The notes: generated by a model not told the origin, from the letters alone. Counted from the stretch's first letter, positions 37,422-46,189 are shown. The stretch is 64,000 nt of DNA from Haliea sp. (GCA_024642245.1 JAHEBM010000004.1:42722-106721), one strand, 5' to 3'. Made by a program: numbers and translations.

Positions 37422-38555
37422 ATGGAATTTGGTTTCAGCGAAGAGCAACGTGAAGTGCAGGGACTGGCTCGCAAGATGCTAACCGAGCAGGTCAGTGCAG
37501 CCAGCCTGGCCGGCTACGACGAGTACCGCGAGCCCCGGTTCGACCAATCACTCTGGCAGCAGCTACTGGAGGCGGGTTTGCCTTCTGTCGCCGTGCAGCA
37601 GCGTTACGGGGGCATGGGTTTCGGCTTCATGGAGCTTGCCCTGTTCATCGAGGAGGTCGGTCGCAGTATTGCCCCGGTGCCGGCTGTTGCCCACTGTGTG
37701 TCGGCCCTGTTGCCGATCCAGCGCTTTGCCAGCGAGGCGATGAAAGAAGCGATCCTGCCCGCCGCCGTCGCGGGCGAGATACTGTTGACCGCTGCCCTGT
37801 CGGAGCCTCTCAACGAAGACCCCGGCGATCCCCGTGCGGTCGTCGCCAGCCGTGAGGGCGAAGCACTGGTGCTCACCGGCTGCAAGACCGCGGTGCCCTT
37901 TGCCGCACAGGCAGACCGTATCTTGCTGGCAGCTCGTACCGAGGACGGCGTGGCGGTGGTACTGCTCGACCCGGCATCAGCGGGGGTGACACTCGAGTCA
38001 CTACAGGTGACCAGCTTCGAACCGCAGTGCGAACTGTTGCTGGAGGCGGTCCGGGTGCCCGCCGCCGATGTGATCAGCGCCAGGGATGGCGCTTCGATTA
38101 TGCGCTGGATCGCCGAGCGAACCACTGCCGCGGTCTGTGCGCACCAGCTGGGAGCCAGTGACTGCGCCATGCGCATGGCGGCCAGTTACACCTCGCAGCG
38201 CAAGCAATTTGACGTGCCTGTGGCTACTTTCCAGGCGGTGGGACATCGCATGGCGGATTGCTATATCGATGTCGAGTGCCTGCGCCTGACGACCTACCAG
38301 GCGGTCTCACTGCTGGACAGTGACGTGGCGGCCACGACCGAAGTACAGATAGCCAAGATCTGGGCGGGTGATACGGGTCACCGGGTGAGCTACCGGGCCC
38401 AACACGTACACGGCGGCACCGGTATTGACCGGGAGTACCCCCTGTGGCGCTATTGCCTGTGGCTGCGCCAGAACGAGATGACCCTGGGCTGCAGCGCAGC
38501 ACTGGTCGCCGGGCTGGGCAAACGCATCGCTGAGGGTGAAGCACTTTTCGGTTGA
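37422..38555 (+). CDS. Acyl-CoA dehydrogenase, partner subunit of second pair
   Basis: Acyl-CoA dehydrogenase family, 377 residues, ATG 37422. The N-terminal MEFGFSEEQREVQGLARKML is typical. The C-terminal half has SQRKQFDVPVATFQAVGHRMADCYIDVEC and HVHGGTGIDREYPLWRYCLW. The motif around the flavin (ALSEPLNEDPGDPRAV) deviates from SEPxAGSD, as in non-catalytic partner subunits. Confidence 0.84.
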   Translation: MEFGFSEEQREVQGLARKMLTEQVSAASLAGYDEYREPRFDQSLWQQLLEAGLPSVAVQQRYGGMGFGFMELALFIEEVGRSIAPVPAVAHCVSALLPIQRFASEAMKEAILPAAVAGEILLTAALSEPLNEDPGDPRAVVASREGEALVLTGCKTAVPFAAQADRILLAARTEDGVAVVLLDPASAGVTLESLQVTSFEPQCELLLEAVRVPAADVISARDGASIMRWIAERTTAAVCAHQLGASDCAMRMAASYTSQRKQFDVPVATFQAVGHRMADCYIDVECLRLTTYQAVSLLDSDVAATTEVQIAKIWAGDTGHRVSYRAQHVHGGTGIDREYPLWRYCLWLRQNEMTLGCSAALVAGLGKRIAEGEALFG

Positions 38556-38639
38556 GCCTGCAAACCTGACTAATTCATAAAAAAGATTCGGTCTGAAAAG
38601 ATTTCCATGACAGTCCGCTGGGGTACACTAGGCGCCGCC

Positions 38640-39371
38640 ATGTATTCTTCCGCACGCCACAGTTTCCCTCGTATAGCACTCGCCTGGCTGTGCCTGTTTC
38701 TCGTCGCCTGCGGTGGCCAGCAGCAGCGGCAGCAGCAGGGCAGGTCGGTGATCAACCAGACCGATGCAGCGGTCGACTTCAGCGGCTTCTGGGAACTCGA
38801 TTACAGCCAGAGCGACAATATCCAGGTCAACCTGAACGCCCTGGTGCGAGACCTGCGCCAGCAGAACCAGCAACGTGCACAGGCGGCCGGCGTCTACCAG
38901 CAGTCCGCCAGTGGCATGCTGATTGGCGGTCCCGGCACCACCAACAGCGGCGCATCCGTTCTCGGCCTGGCGCAGATGGCGGAACTGATCACCCAGTCGC
39001 AGCTGCTGGAGATCGAACAGGACACCCACGACATTACGGTCAAGCGGGAGGAGGATTTTGCGCTGAGTTGCGAGTTCTACCCGGGTCAGTACCACACGGT
39101 GGAAACGCCACTGGGCAGGGAAATATGCGGCTGGGACAGGCACCAGTTGATCTTCAAGATGCTATTGCCCGAGGGCCTTACCATCCAGCACGTCATGAGC
39201 CTTGGGCCCGACGGTCAGCGGCTTAATATTGCCACCACGGTCATATCCGACAGGGTGACTTCACCTTTTACCTTGAATCGTGTCTACGTGCGCTATGAAC
39301 CGCAGGATAACGGCTACAGCTGCAAAATGACGATCTCCCGGGGCAGGGTATGTACAACAGAAGCTCAATGA
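38640..39371 (+). CDS. Hypothetical lipoprotein
   Basis: Residues 1-24 form a lipoprotein signal ending LVAC (Cys24), followed by a Gln-rich linker (GGQQQRQQQG). The mature part is about 220 residues; it opens with VDFSGFWELDYSQSDNIQ, which recalls secreted lipocalin-like domains, but I recognise no named family. Three cysteines lie in the mature C-terminal half. ATG 38640 is preferred over 38607 because it gives a compact lipoprotein signal. The next gene overlaps its end by 22 bases, or 4 if the inner ATG is used. Confidence 0.62.
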   Translation: MYSSARHSFPRIALAWLCLFLVACGGQQQRQQQGRSVINQTDAAVDFSGFWELDYSQSDNIQVNLNALVRDLRQQNQQRAQAAGVYQQSASGMLIGGPGTTNSGASVLGLAQMAELITQSQLLEIEQDTHDITVKREEDFALSCEFYPGQYHTVETPLGREICGWDRHQLIFKMLLPEGLTIQHVMSLGPDGQRLNIATTVISDRVTSPFTLNRVYVRYEPQDNGYSCKMTISRGRVCTTEAQ

Positions 39372-40507
39372 TAAAGCGCTGGCACCGGCGTGCCGTTCTG
39401 GCCTTGCTCTCCTGTTTGTGGGCTGCAGGCGCACCGGGCGCCCTGGCCCAGGCACAGTTGGACCCGGCGATGGCTGCAACTGCTGTGGGCAGTGTGACGC
39501 TGCGCGTGGAGAGCTCCACGCCGGAACAGAACCTGCTGGATGTCGGCCTGGCGATTTTCAATCCCGGTATCCCGCTGGATGAATCCAGCCACAGCAAGCT
39601 GGGTATATTCCCGGAGATTCGCAAGGCGGAGGCCCAGTTCATGCCGGTACTGCTGCGGCAGGTGTTGCAATCAACCAATGCCTGGGGCGTTGTGCGGGTG
39701 CTGCCGGACGAGCAGGTATCGTCCGAGCTGCTGGTGACGGGCAAGATCCTGCAGTCGGATGGCAACCGCCTTGCCCTGCAGGTAGAGGCGCGCGATGCCA
39801 GCGGGAGCTTGTGGTTTGATAAGCGCTACGTGGATGAAGCGACAGATCGCGATTACCCTGGAACCGAGGGCAGCGACCCCTACATTGACCTGTACCGGGA
39901 AATCGCCAACGACCTGCTGGATTACCGGCTGGGACTGGACGCACGGCAATTGCAGGCCATCCGGCAGGTGGCGCTGATGCGCTATGCGTCGAGCCTGTCA
40001 GAAGAGGCTTTCGGGAGTTACCTGCAACAGGACGCCGAGGGCATCTACAGCGTCCTGCGCCTGCCCGCAGCGGGCGATCCCATGATGGCCAGGGTGGAGC
40101 GCATACGCAACCAGGAGCACTTGTTCGTGGATACCGTGGACGAGCAGTACGTGAGCCTGTACGAGGAGATGGCTCCCACTTACAGCCTGTGGCGCCAGTA
40201 TGGCAGGGAGCAGGCACTCTACACCCAGGAGTACGAGGCCCGGGCCCAGTCCAGGGACCGTATCGGCCGGCGCGGCACGTTCGCAGCCATGGAGCAAACC
40301 TACAACACCTACAAGCAGATCAAGATCCAGGAGCAGGACCTTGACGAGATGGCCCAGGGCTTCAATAACGAAGTGGCGCCCACGGTCATGGAGGCCAGTG
40401 GCAGGGTGTTCCGCCTCAGCGGTAACCTGGAGAGCCAGTACAACGAATGGCGCGGCATACTGCGGGAGATATTCGCACTGGAAACCGGCATGCCCGCGGG
40501 CTCGTGA
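39350..40507 (+). CDS. Hypothetical exported protein
   Basis: Protein of 385 residues with a signal peptide (AVLALLSCLWAAGAPGALA). Residues about 45-165 (LDVGLAIFNPGIP, FPEIRKAEAQFMPVLLRQVLQ, WGVVRVLPDEQVSSELLVTGKIL) look like the TolB-N/CsgG-type fold of envelope accessory proteins, by pattern only. The C-terminal half is helical and charged. It overlaps the lipoprotein gene, and the ribosome site GGGGCAGGGT precedes ATG 39350; ATG 39368 would give an ATGA overlap. Likely a two-gene envelope module of unknown role. Confidence 0.65.
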   Translation: MYNRSSMIKRWHRRAVLALLSCLWAAGAPGALAQAQLDPAMAATAVGSVTLRVESSTPEQNLLDVGLAIFNPGIPLDESSHSKLGIFPEIRKAEAQFMPVLLRQVLQSTNAWGVVRVLPDEQVSSELLVTGKILQSDGNRLALQVEARDASGSLWFDKRYVDEATDRDYPGTEGSDPYIDLYREIANDLLDYRLGLDARQLQAIRQVALMRYASSLSEEAFGSYLQQDAEGIYSVLRLPAAGDPMMARVERIRNQEHLFVDTVDEQYVSLYEEMAPTYSLWRQYGREQALYTQEYEARAQSRDRIGRRGTFAAMEQTYNTYKQIKIQEQDLDEMAQGFNNEVAPTVMEASGRVFRLSGNLESQYNEWRGILREIFALETGMPAGS

Positions 40508-40572
40508 GGCATTAATCAGCATGGAGAACCAGGCACTTACGTTTTACCTCACTAATGGGCTATGCTTCCTCC

Positions 40573-41313
40573 ATGGCTAAAAAAAGTAACGATCAGGAAT
40601 CCGAGTCGCTGCTGGACTCGGTGAGGCGGTTAACCGGGCAGGTGGCCGGGGGTACGCTGGGGCTGGCCCGCAACACGGCGGCGATGACGGCTATGTTCGG
40701 CGAGAACTGGCTGCGTTCCACCGTTCTCAACCAGCTGGAGCCCGAGCGCCTGGAGGCCATGGCAGAAGCCGGCCACTTCCTGAAGGACGCGCGGGAAACC
40801 GCGGGGCTGTCGATCAAGGACCTGTCCGAGAGCCTGGGCCTCGCCGACAAAACCATGCTGGAGGATATCGAAAGCGGCCAGACCATCATGCCGCTGGAAG
40901 TCATGCTGCGCAGCGCGTCGCTGTTGGCCCGGCACGACCCGATTCCCTTTCTTATCAAGTTCATGCGTACCTACAACCCGGCCCTGGAAAAAACGCTGGA
41001 GCAGTGGGGTGTGCTCGCGCTGCCCAAGCAGTACGAGCGCGAACGCCGTTTCGTCAACCTGTACCGGCAGCACGATGTCCTGCGCAGTTTCACGGACGAA
41101 GAGTACGAGCGGTTTATTCACTACATGCAAAGCTCCATTGGCCTGGTACTGGATGTCATGCAGTCGGAGAAATCCGCCCGCACAGGCAAACCGGCCGCGC
41201 CGGCAGCCGACAAGGGCGCCAGCGTGGATAAGGCCGGGAGTGCTCGCAAAAAGAAGGCGGCTCCGCGTAAGCGCAAGCGGGCCCCGGCTGCAACCAGGCG
41301 CCCCCGAACCTGA
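40573..41313 (+). CDS. XRE-family helix-turn-helix protein with basic C-terminal tail
   Basis: Protein of 246 residues. An XRE-type HTH is at about 68-120 (FLKDARETAGLSIKDLSESLGLADKTMLEDIESGQ). The last 40 residues are Lys/Arg/Ala/Pro-rich, resembling histone H1-like tails, and probably bind DNA without sequence preference. I use ATG 40573; ATG 40555 is in frame. An AT-rich perfect palindrome lies just downstream, before rlmKL, and could be its operator, which is inference. Confidence 0.68.
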   Translation: MAKKSNDQESESLLDSVRRLTGQVAGGTLGLARNTAAMTAMFGENWLRSTVLNQLEPERLEAMAEAGHFLKDARETAGLSIKDLSESLGLADKTMLEDIESGQTIMPLEVMLRSASLLARHDPIPFLIKFMRTYNPALEKTLEQWGVLALPKQYERERRFVNLYRQHDVLRSFTDEEYERFIHYMQSSIGLVLDVMQSEKSARTGKPAAPAADKGASVDKAGSARKKKAAPRKRKRAPAATRRPRT

Positions 41314-41363
41314 GAAACACCGGGTTATAACTAAATAAATCTCTTTAAAAAGACTTTCTATCA

Positions 41364-41395
41364 TATTGAAAATATTGATTTAAATATTTTCAATA
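41364..41395. repeat. AT-rich perfect inverted repeat between XRE gene and rlmKL
   Basis: A 13-bp perfect stem (TATTGAAAATATT / AATATTTTCAATA) with a 6-base spacer (GATTTA) lies 22 bases before the rlmKL start, inside a strongly AT-rich stretch in a GC-rich region. No T-run follows, so it is a poor terminator; a protein-binding operator is more likely. Confidence 0.7.
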
Positions 41396-41417
41396 ATCTG
41401 TAAATACGGTCCGCCCA

Positions 41418-43631
41418 ATGACGCTCAGCGAGTTTGAAAAAGACCAGTGGTTTGCCGCCTGCCCGAAGGGGTTGGAGACTTTGCTGGCAGCGGAACTGGC
41501 GGCTATGGGTGCCACCGCAACCCGGGAAACCGTGGCGGGCGTTTATTTTACCGGCCCGGTCGCCCTGGCCTACCGGGCCTGCCTGTGGTCCCGCCTGGCG
41601 AACCGGATCCTGTTACCCCTCGCCCGGCTCGAGGCGGCCGACGGCGACACCCTTTACCGGCAGCTGCTCGGCGTGGACTGGGGTTCGTTGTTTGGACCGC
41701 AACAGAGTTTCGCCATCGATTTCTCCGGGGAAAACCGTCAGATTCGCAATACCCAGTTTGGCGCCCAGCGCAGCAAGGATGCCGTAGTGGACTGGTTTGT
41801 CGCCAGGGGGGGGCAGCGGCCCTCGGTGGCGCGCAAGGACCCCGATATCCGTCTCAACATTCGCCTCAGCGGCGAGCAGGCGGTGTTGTCCCTGGACTTT
41901 TCCGGTGGCAGCCTGCACCAGCGGGGCTATCGCCTCGCGGGCGGGGCGGCACCGCTCAAGGAAAACCTGGCGGCGGCGATATTGCTGCGCGCGGACTGGC
42001 CCGGTATCGCCGCCCGCGGTGGCGCGTTGATAGATCCCATGTGTGGTTCCGCGACCCTGTTGCTCGAGGCCGCGATGATGGCCGCGGATATCGCACCCGG
42101 GCTGGGTCGGCGCCGCTTCGGGTTCGAACACTGGCGGGGCCACAACGAGCTGCAGTGGCGCGCCATACTCGCGGATGCCACCGGGCGGGCAGAGCGTGGC
42201 CGGGCGAGCACGCTGCCGGATATACGGGGCTACGACGCGGACCCGCGGGTGATCCGCAGTGCCCAGGAAAATATCGCGCGCATCGGCCTGGAAAAAGTGG
42301 TGCGGGTCAGTGCCAGGCCCCTGGCGCAATTGTGCAAGCCGACCCATGCCCCGCTGCCCCTGGGCCTGCTGGTGTGCAATCCACCCTATGGCGAACGGCT
42401 GGGCGAGAAGGACAATCTCCGGCAGCTGTATCACCAGTTGGGTGAGGTGATGGCGCGGGAGTTCAGCGGCTGGCAGGCGGCGATATTCACCTCGGACCTG
42501 GAGCTTGGCAAGGCTATCGGCTTGCGCAGCCACAAGCGTTACGCGTTCTGGAACGGCGCACTGGCCGCTCACCTGCTGCTGTTCAATCTGGTGGACAATG
42601 AATTGCGCCCTTTGCCCGGCGGTGCCGGCGGACCGGGCGACGATCCCGCCACGGCAGGCAGTCCTGCGGCCGCGGCTGAGTTATCCGAAGGCGCCCGCAT
42701 GTTCGCCAACCGTATCCGCAAAAACCGCAAGCGCCTGGCTTCCTGGCTGAAGCGCGAACAGGTGCAGTGCTATCGTCTTTACGACGCGGACATGCCGGAA
42801 TATGCGGTGGCAGTGGACATCTACGGGGAGCGGGCCTGCGTGGCCGAGTACCAGGCACCACAGGCGGTAGACCCCGGGGCCGCAGCACGCCGGTTCGAGG
42901 AAGTACAGGCCGCACTGCCCGACGCACTGGGAATTCCCACACAGGCCATCACCTACAAACAACGACGACGCCAGCGGGGGGCAGGCCAGTACGAGAAGCA
43001 TGACAGTACGGGGGAGCTGATCAGCGTCACCGAGGGCAGGGCACGGTTGTTGGTGAACCTGCGCGATTACCTCGACACCGGCCTTTTTCTGGATCACAGG
43101 CCACTGCGAAAACGCCTGGGCGCCGAGGCCGCGGGCCGCGACTTCCTCAACCTGTTCTGCTACACGGGCTCGGCCACTGTACACGCCGCCCTCGGCGGGG
43201 CTCGCTCCACCACCAGTGTGGACCTGTCCAATACCTACCTGGGCTGGTTGCGTAAAAACCTTGCGCACAATGGGCTCGATGAATCGGGCAACGCCCTGGT
43301 GCGGGCCGACTGCCTGCAATGGCTGCAGCAGGCCCGGGGTCATTACGACCTGATACTGCTGGACCCCCCATCGTTTTCCAATTCCAGCGCGATGACGGAC
43401 AGTTTCGATATTCAGCGCGACCATCCCGGCCTGGTGCGGGCCGCCATGGGGGTGCTGCGCACCCCAGGCGCACTGTATTTTTCCAACAATCGCCGCGGCT
43501 TCAAGCTGGACCCGTCCCTGGAAGAGGAGTTCCTGTGCCAGGATATCACCCGGGAGACCCTCGATCCGGACTTCCAGCGCAACAGCCGGATCCACTGCTG
43601 CTGGCTGATTCGGCACCGTCCCCAGGGGTGA
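41418..43631 (+). CDS. rlmL: 23S rRNA bifunctional methyltransferase RlmKL
   Basis: Fused enzyme of 737 residues that makes m2G2445 (RlmL part) and m7G2069 (RlmK part) in 23S rRNA. An N-terminal THUMP domain covers about residues 45-155. The RlmL methyltransferase motif NPPYGERLG is near 320 and the RlmK motif DPPSFSNSSAM near 648, with the SAM loop LNLFCYTGSATVHAA before it. Length and order match E. coli RlmKL. Confidence 0.94.
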   Translation: MTLSEFEKDQWFAACPKGLETLLAAELAAMGATATRETVAGVYFTGPVALAYRACLWSRLANRILLPLARLEAADGDTLYRQLLGVDWGSLFGPQQSFAIDFSGENRQIRNTQFGAQRSKDAVVDWFVARGGQRPSVARKDPDIRLNIRLSGEQAVLSLDFSGGSLHQRGYRLAGGAAPLKENLAAAILLRADWPGIAARGGALIDPMCGSATLLLEAAMMAADIAPGLGRRRFGFEHWRGHNELQWRAILADATGRAERGRASTLPDIRGYDADPRVIRSAQENIARIGLEKVVRVSARPLAQLCKPTHAPLPLGLLVCNPPYGERLGEKDNLRQLYHQLGEVMAREFSGWQAAIFTSDLELGKAIGLRSHKRYAFWNGALAAHLLLFNLVDNELRPLPGGAGGPGDDPATAGSPAAAAELSEGARMFANRIRKNRKRLASWLKREQVQCYRLYDADMPEYAVAVDIYGERACVAEYQAPQAVDPGAAARRFEEVQAALPDALGIPTQAITYKQRRRQRGAGQYEKHDSTGELISVTEGRARLLVNLRDYLDTGLFLDHRPLRKRLGAEAAGRDFLNLFCYTGSATVHAALGGARSTTSVDLSNTYLGWLRKNLAHNGLDESGNALVRADCLQWLQQARGHYDLILLDPPSFSNSSAMTDSFDIQRDHPGLVRAAMGVLRTPGALYFSNNRRGFKLDPSLEEEFLCQDITRETLDPDFQRNSRIHCCWLIRHRPQG

Positions 43632-43959
43632 GGCGGCAGGGGGAAGAGCGGGTACCGGGCGCCGGCATTTTGGGTTCAAAATTGAAACCCGTTGGACCAT
43701 CTGGCTTGGCCGGTAAGCAGGCGCCAACCGGACGCGCGTAATACTATCCACATTCGAGTGCGAAACGCTGTATATACAGCGTTTGTGCCAGGCGCGCGGC
43801 GAATCATGCTATAAAAATAGTGTAAGTCATTGATTCGATATTATTAAAGCCCACACCATCCGGAATCGGCCGCGGTGGCGGCGGGGGCGTTTGTCAGCCG
43901 GGGCGGGTGAGCCCGGGCAGTCTATCCCCATAGTTATCCACAGAAACGCCTGTGGATAA
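43632..43959. other. 328-base intergenic region with palindromes, no gene seen
   Basis: No coding frame is convincing on either strand. It holds an imperfect hairpin after rlmKL (GGGTTCAA...TTGAAACCC, about 43671-43690), the 22-bp palindrome at 43763, an AT-rich part (43806-43852), and a DnaA-box hairpin at its right edge. A small RNA cannot be excluded. Confidence 0.5.
43763..43784. repeat. Perfect 22-bp palindrome
   Basis: Two exact 11-base half-sites (AAACGCTGTAT and its complement) with no spacer. The centre CTGTATATACAG resembles a LexA half-site pair but with 4 rather than 8 central bases, so it is not a standard SOS box. Probably a dimer-binding operator. Confidence 0.65.
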
Positions 43960-43962
43960 CTA
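43931..43962. promoter_or_regulatory. Inverted pair of consensus DnaA boxes (hairpin)
   Basis: TTATCCACA (43934-43942) and TGTGGATAA (43951-43959) are perfect DnaA-box matches in inverted order, part of a 13-bp perfect inverted repeat with a 6-base loop. The right arm includes the stop codon of the minus-strand reductase gene. It may bind DnaA, or act as a transcript-end hairpin, or both. Confidence 0.6.
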
Positions 43963-44985
43963 TTCCGGATCAGCCAGTTTCAGCATTTGTTTGCCGCAGT
44001 TGCGGCCATCGTAGAGGCGCTGCAGGGTAGCGGGTATATTTTCGAAACCCTGCTGGATATCCTCCCGCCAGGCCAGCTGGCCGGCGCCGACCCATTGGGT
44101 CAGGTCGGCAATGGCCTCAGGGGCACGCGCGAGGTAATCGATGACGATAAACCCCTGCATCCGTATACGCCGTGTAATCAGTTGCATGAGGTTGTGCGGG
44201 CCCGGCCGGGGTGTCGCATCGTTGTAGCCGGCGATGGCGCCGCACAGCACGATGCGGCCAAAGTCGGCCATGTGGTTGATCGCCGCTTCCAGCGTGTCTC
44301 CGCCGACATTGTCGAAGAAAATATCGATGCCGTCGGGGCAGAGCAAGCCGAGCTGCTGATCGATTGCGTCACGCTTGTAATCAATCACGGCGTCAAGCTT
44401 GCAGGCCTCGCGCAGCCACTGGCATTTCTCCTGGCCGCCGGCGATGCCCACCACACGGCAGCCCTTGAGCCTGGCTATTTGTGCCACCACCGAGCCTGTC
44501 GCGCCGGCGGCGCCCGATACCAGTACGGTGTCGCCGGGATTCGGCTTGCCAATATCCAGGAAACCGAAATAGGCGGTCAGGCTGGTCGAACCGAAAATAC
44601 CCAGGGCGAGGTTGGGCGGCACACCCGCGGGCAGGGCTGCCAGCGCCCGTGCTGTTGCGGGGTCTGCGATGCTGTATTCCTGCCAGTTCAGCAGGCCCTG
44701 CACCAGGGTGCCCCTGGGCAGCGCTGGATTCGAGGATTCCACGACCTGCCCGACCCCGCTTGCCCGCATGGGATCGCCGACCGGCACCGGGGGCAGGTAG
44801 CTCGGTTCGTCCATCACCCAGCCACGCATCGCCGGATCGAAGCCCAGCATCAGGGTCTTGATCAAGACCTGGCCGGAGGCAAGGTCGGGCGTTGGCATGC
44901 CGGACTCCACCAGTTCAAAATGTTGCGGCCCAATCATGCCAACGGGTCGTTCCTTTAGCAGCCACTGCCGGTTTGTCCCTGCCAT
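43960..44985 (-). CDS. NADP-dependent oxidoreductase (CurA / leukotriene-B4 dehydrogenase-like)
   Basis: Zinc-free medium-chain reductase of 341 residues. Marks are NRQWLLKERPVGMI, SLTAYFGFLDIGKP, the nucleotide loop SGAAGATGSVVAQIA, and FDNVGGDTLEAA. Family members reduce activated double bonds (curcumin, prostaglandins, alkenals) with NADPH. ATG 44985 is preferred because AGGAACC precedes it. Confidence 0.88.
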   Translation of the reverse strand: MAGTNRQWLLKERPVGMIGPQHFELVESGMPTPDLASGQVLIKTLMLGFDPAMRGWVMDEPSYLPPVPVGDPMRASGVGQVVESSNPALPRGTLVQGLLNWQEYSIADPATARALAALPAGVPPNLALGIFGSTSLTAYFGFLDIGKPNPGDTVLVSGAAGATGSVVAQIARLKGCRVVGIAGGQEKCQWLREACKLDAVIDYKRDAIDQQLGLLCPDGIDIFFDNVGGDTLEAAINHMADFGRIVLCGAIAGYNDATPRPGPHNLMQLITRRIRMQGFIVIDYLARAPEAIADLTQWVGAGQLAWREDIQQGFENIPATLQRLYDGRNCGKQMLKLADPE

Positions 44986-45155
44986 TGTCACTGGTTCCTG
45001 TTCATTGTCATTCGTTTATGGGCGCGTATTACAACAGCAAAGTGACGCCATGCAAAGTTGCGCCTGCGGCGCAACGGGTGCGGTTGATCCGTGGGCATGA
45101 CATGGCAGGTGGGCTGTGTTCCAATCGCTACCGGGAGTCGCCGGCCAGGAGTGTC

Positions 45156-45611
45156 ATGAAGTCATTGTTGATAGCCTACCACAGCCAGAGCGGTGCCAGC
45201 GCCAGGCTGGCGCAGGCCGCATCGCAGGGTGCAGGGACAGAACCGGGTGTAGCGGTGGTGGTGCGCCGTGCGTGGGATGCCGGCGTGGCGGATTTGCGCG
45301 TGGCGCAGGGCCTGCTGCTGGTCACGGCGGAAAACTCCGGCGCACTCAGTGGTGGCATGAAGGATTTCCTGGACCGCACCTTCTATCCCGCTATTGCTGA
45401 TGGCCTCGTGCTGCCCTACGCCTTGCTGGTCAGTGCCGGTAACGATGGCCGGGGGGCGGTGCGGCAACTGGAGCGGATCATGTCGGGTTACCCGTTCCGG
45501 GCTGGGGCGGAGCCAGTCATACTGCGCGGCGAGGTGAGCGAGGCTCACCTGCTTGCCAGCCGGGAGCTCGGTGCAGCCTTCGCCGCGGGACTGGCGATGG
45601 GTATTTTTTGA
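45156..45611 (+). CDS. Flavodoxin-like NAD(P)H-dependent oxidoreductase
   Basis: Flavodoxin-fold protein of 151 residues. The phosphate loop SLLIAYHSQSGAS (residues 3-15) and TAENSGALSGGMKDFLDRTFYP near 60-85 are FMN contacts. ATG 45156 has AGGAG upstream; the longer open frame adds non-homologous sequence. It is divergent from the reductase gene. Role unknown, likely reduction of quinones or a partner protein. Confidence 0.8.
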   Translation: MKSLLIAYHSQSGASARLAQAASQGAGTEPGVAVVVRRAWDAGVADLRVAQGLLLVTAENSGALSGGMKDFLDRTFYPAIADGLVLPYALLVSAGNDGRGAVRQLERIMSGYPFRAGAEPVILRGEVSEAHLLASRELGAAFAAGLAMGIF

Positions 45612-45709
45612 AACCGCGGTAGCGGCGTCGTTGCCGGCGGGCCCTTGTAGCAAAAGGTTTCATGGCGGGGTGAATCCCGCTGTATTTTCAGTGACTCAGG
45701 ACAAGTTTT

Positions 45710-46189
45710 ATGAACGGGAAAGGCGCTGACGCTGTGCCGGAAGGATTTATCGTACTGCCGCTGGGGCTGGGGTTTACCGACGCCATGAGCCCGATCTACC
45801 GGCGGGTCGAGGGCGAATCAGCCAGCATCGGTATGGTGGTCGGTCCGCAGCACAGCAATACCATGGGCATCTGCCACGGTGGTGCGCTCATGACCCTTGC
45901 TGATATTGCCGCGGCCACGGGGGTGAATGTGGCCCAGGGTTCACGCGGCGGCACCCCCACCATCAATCTCTCGCTGGATTTTATTTCAGCGGCCCGCATG
46001 GGCCAGTGGATCCAGGCCGATATTCACCTGGTCACGCTGAAGCGCCGCTTCGGGTTCAGCAGCGGTGCCATCGTGAATTCCGCCGGGGTGGTCGCCCGTT
46101 TCAACGGCACCTTTTACCTGCCGGATCACAAGGGTATGGTCAAGCCAGAGGCGCTCGGCGATGGCATGCCCCCCGGGCTGCAGGATTAG
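45710..46189 (+). CDS. PaaI-family hotdog thioesterase
   Basis: A 159-residue 4HBT protein. The core NTMGICHGGALMTLADIAAATGVN holds the HGG and acidic residues of the active site, followed by TINLSLDFISAARMGQWIQAD. It hydrolyses acyl-CoA or phenylacetyl-CoA-type esters, in line with the many CoA enzymes around. Ribosome site AGGAC precedes ATG 45710. Its end overlaps convergently by 4 bases with the lysR gene. Confidence 0.85.
   Translation: MNGKGADAVPEGFIVLPLGLGFTDAMSPIYRRVEGESASIGMVVGPQHSNTMGICHGGALMTLADIAAATGVNVAQGSRGGTPTINLSLDFISAARMGQWIQADIHLVTLKRRFGFSSGAIVNSAGVVARFNGTFYLPDHKGMVKPEALGDGMPPGLQD

Noticed and set aside
43769..43780. LexA (SOS) box at the centre of the palindrome
   Set aside because: CTGT and ACAG are separated by 4 bases instead of 8, so it does not fit the LexA consensus.
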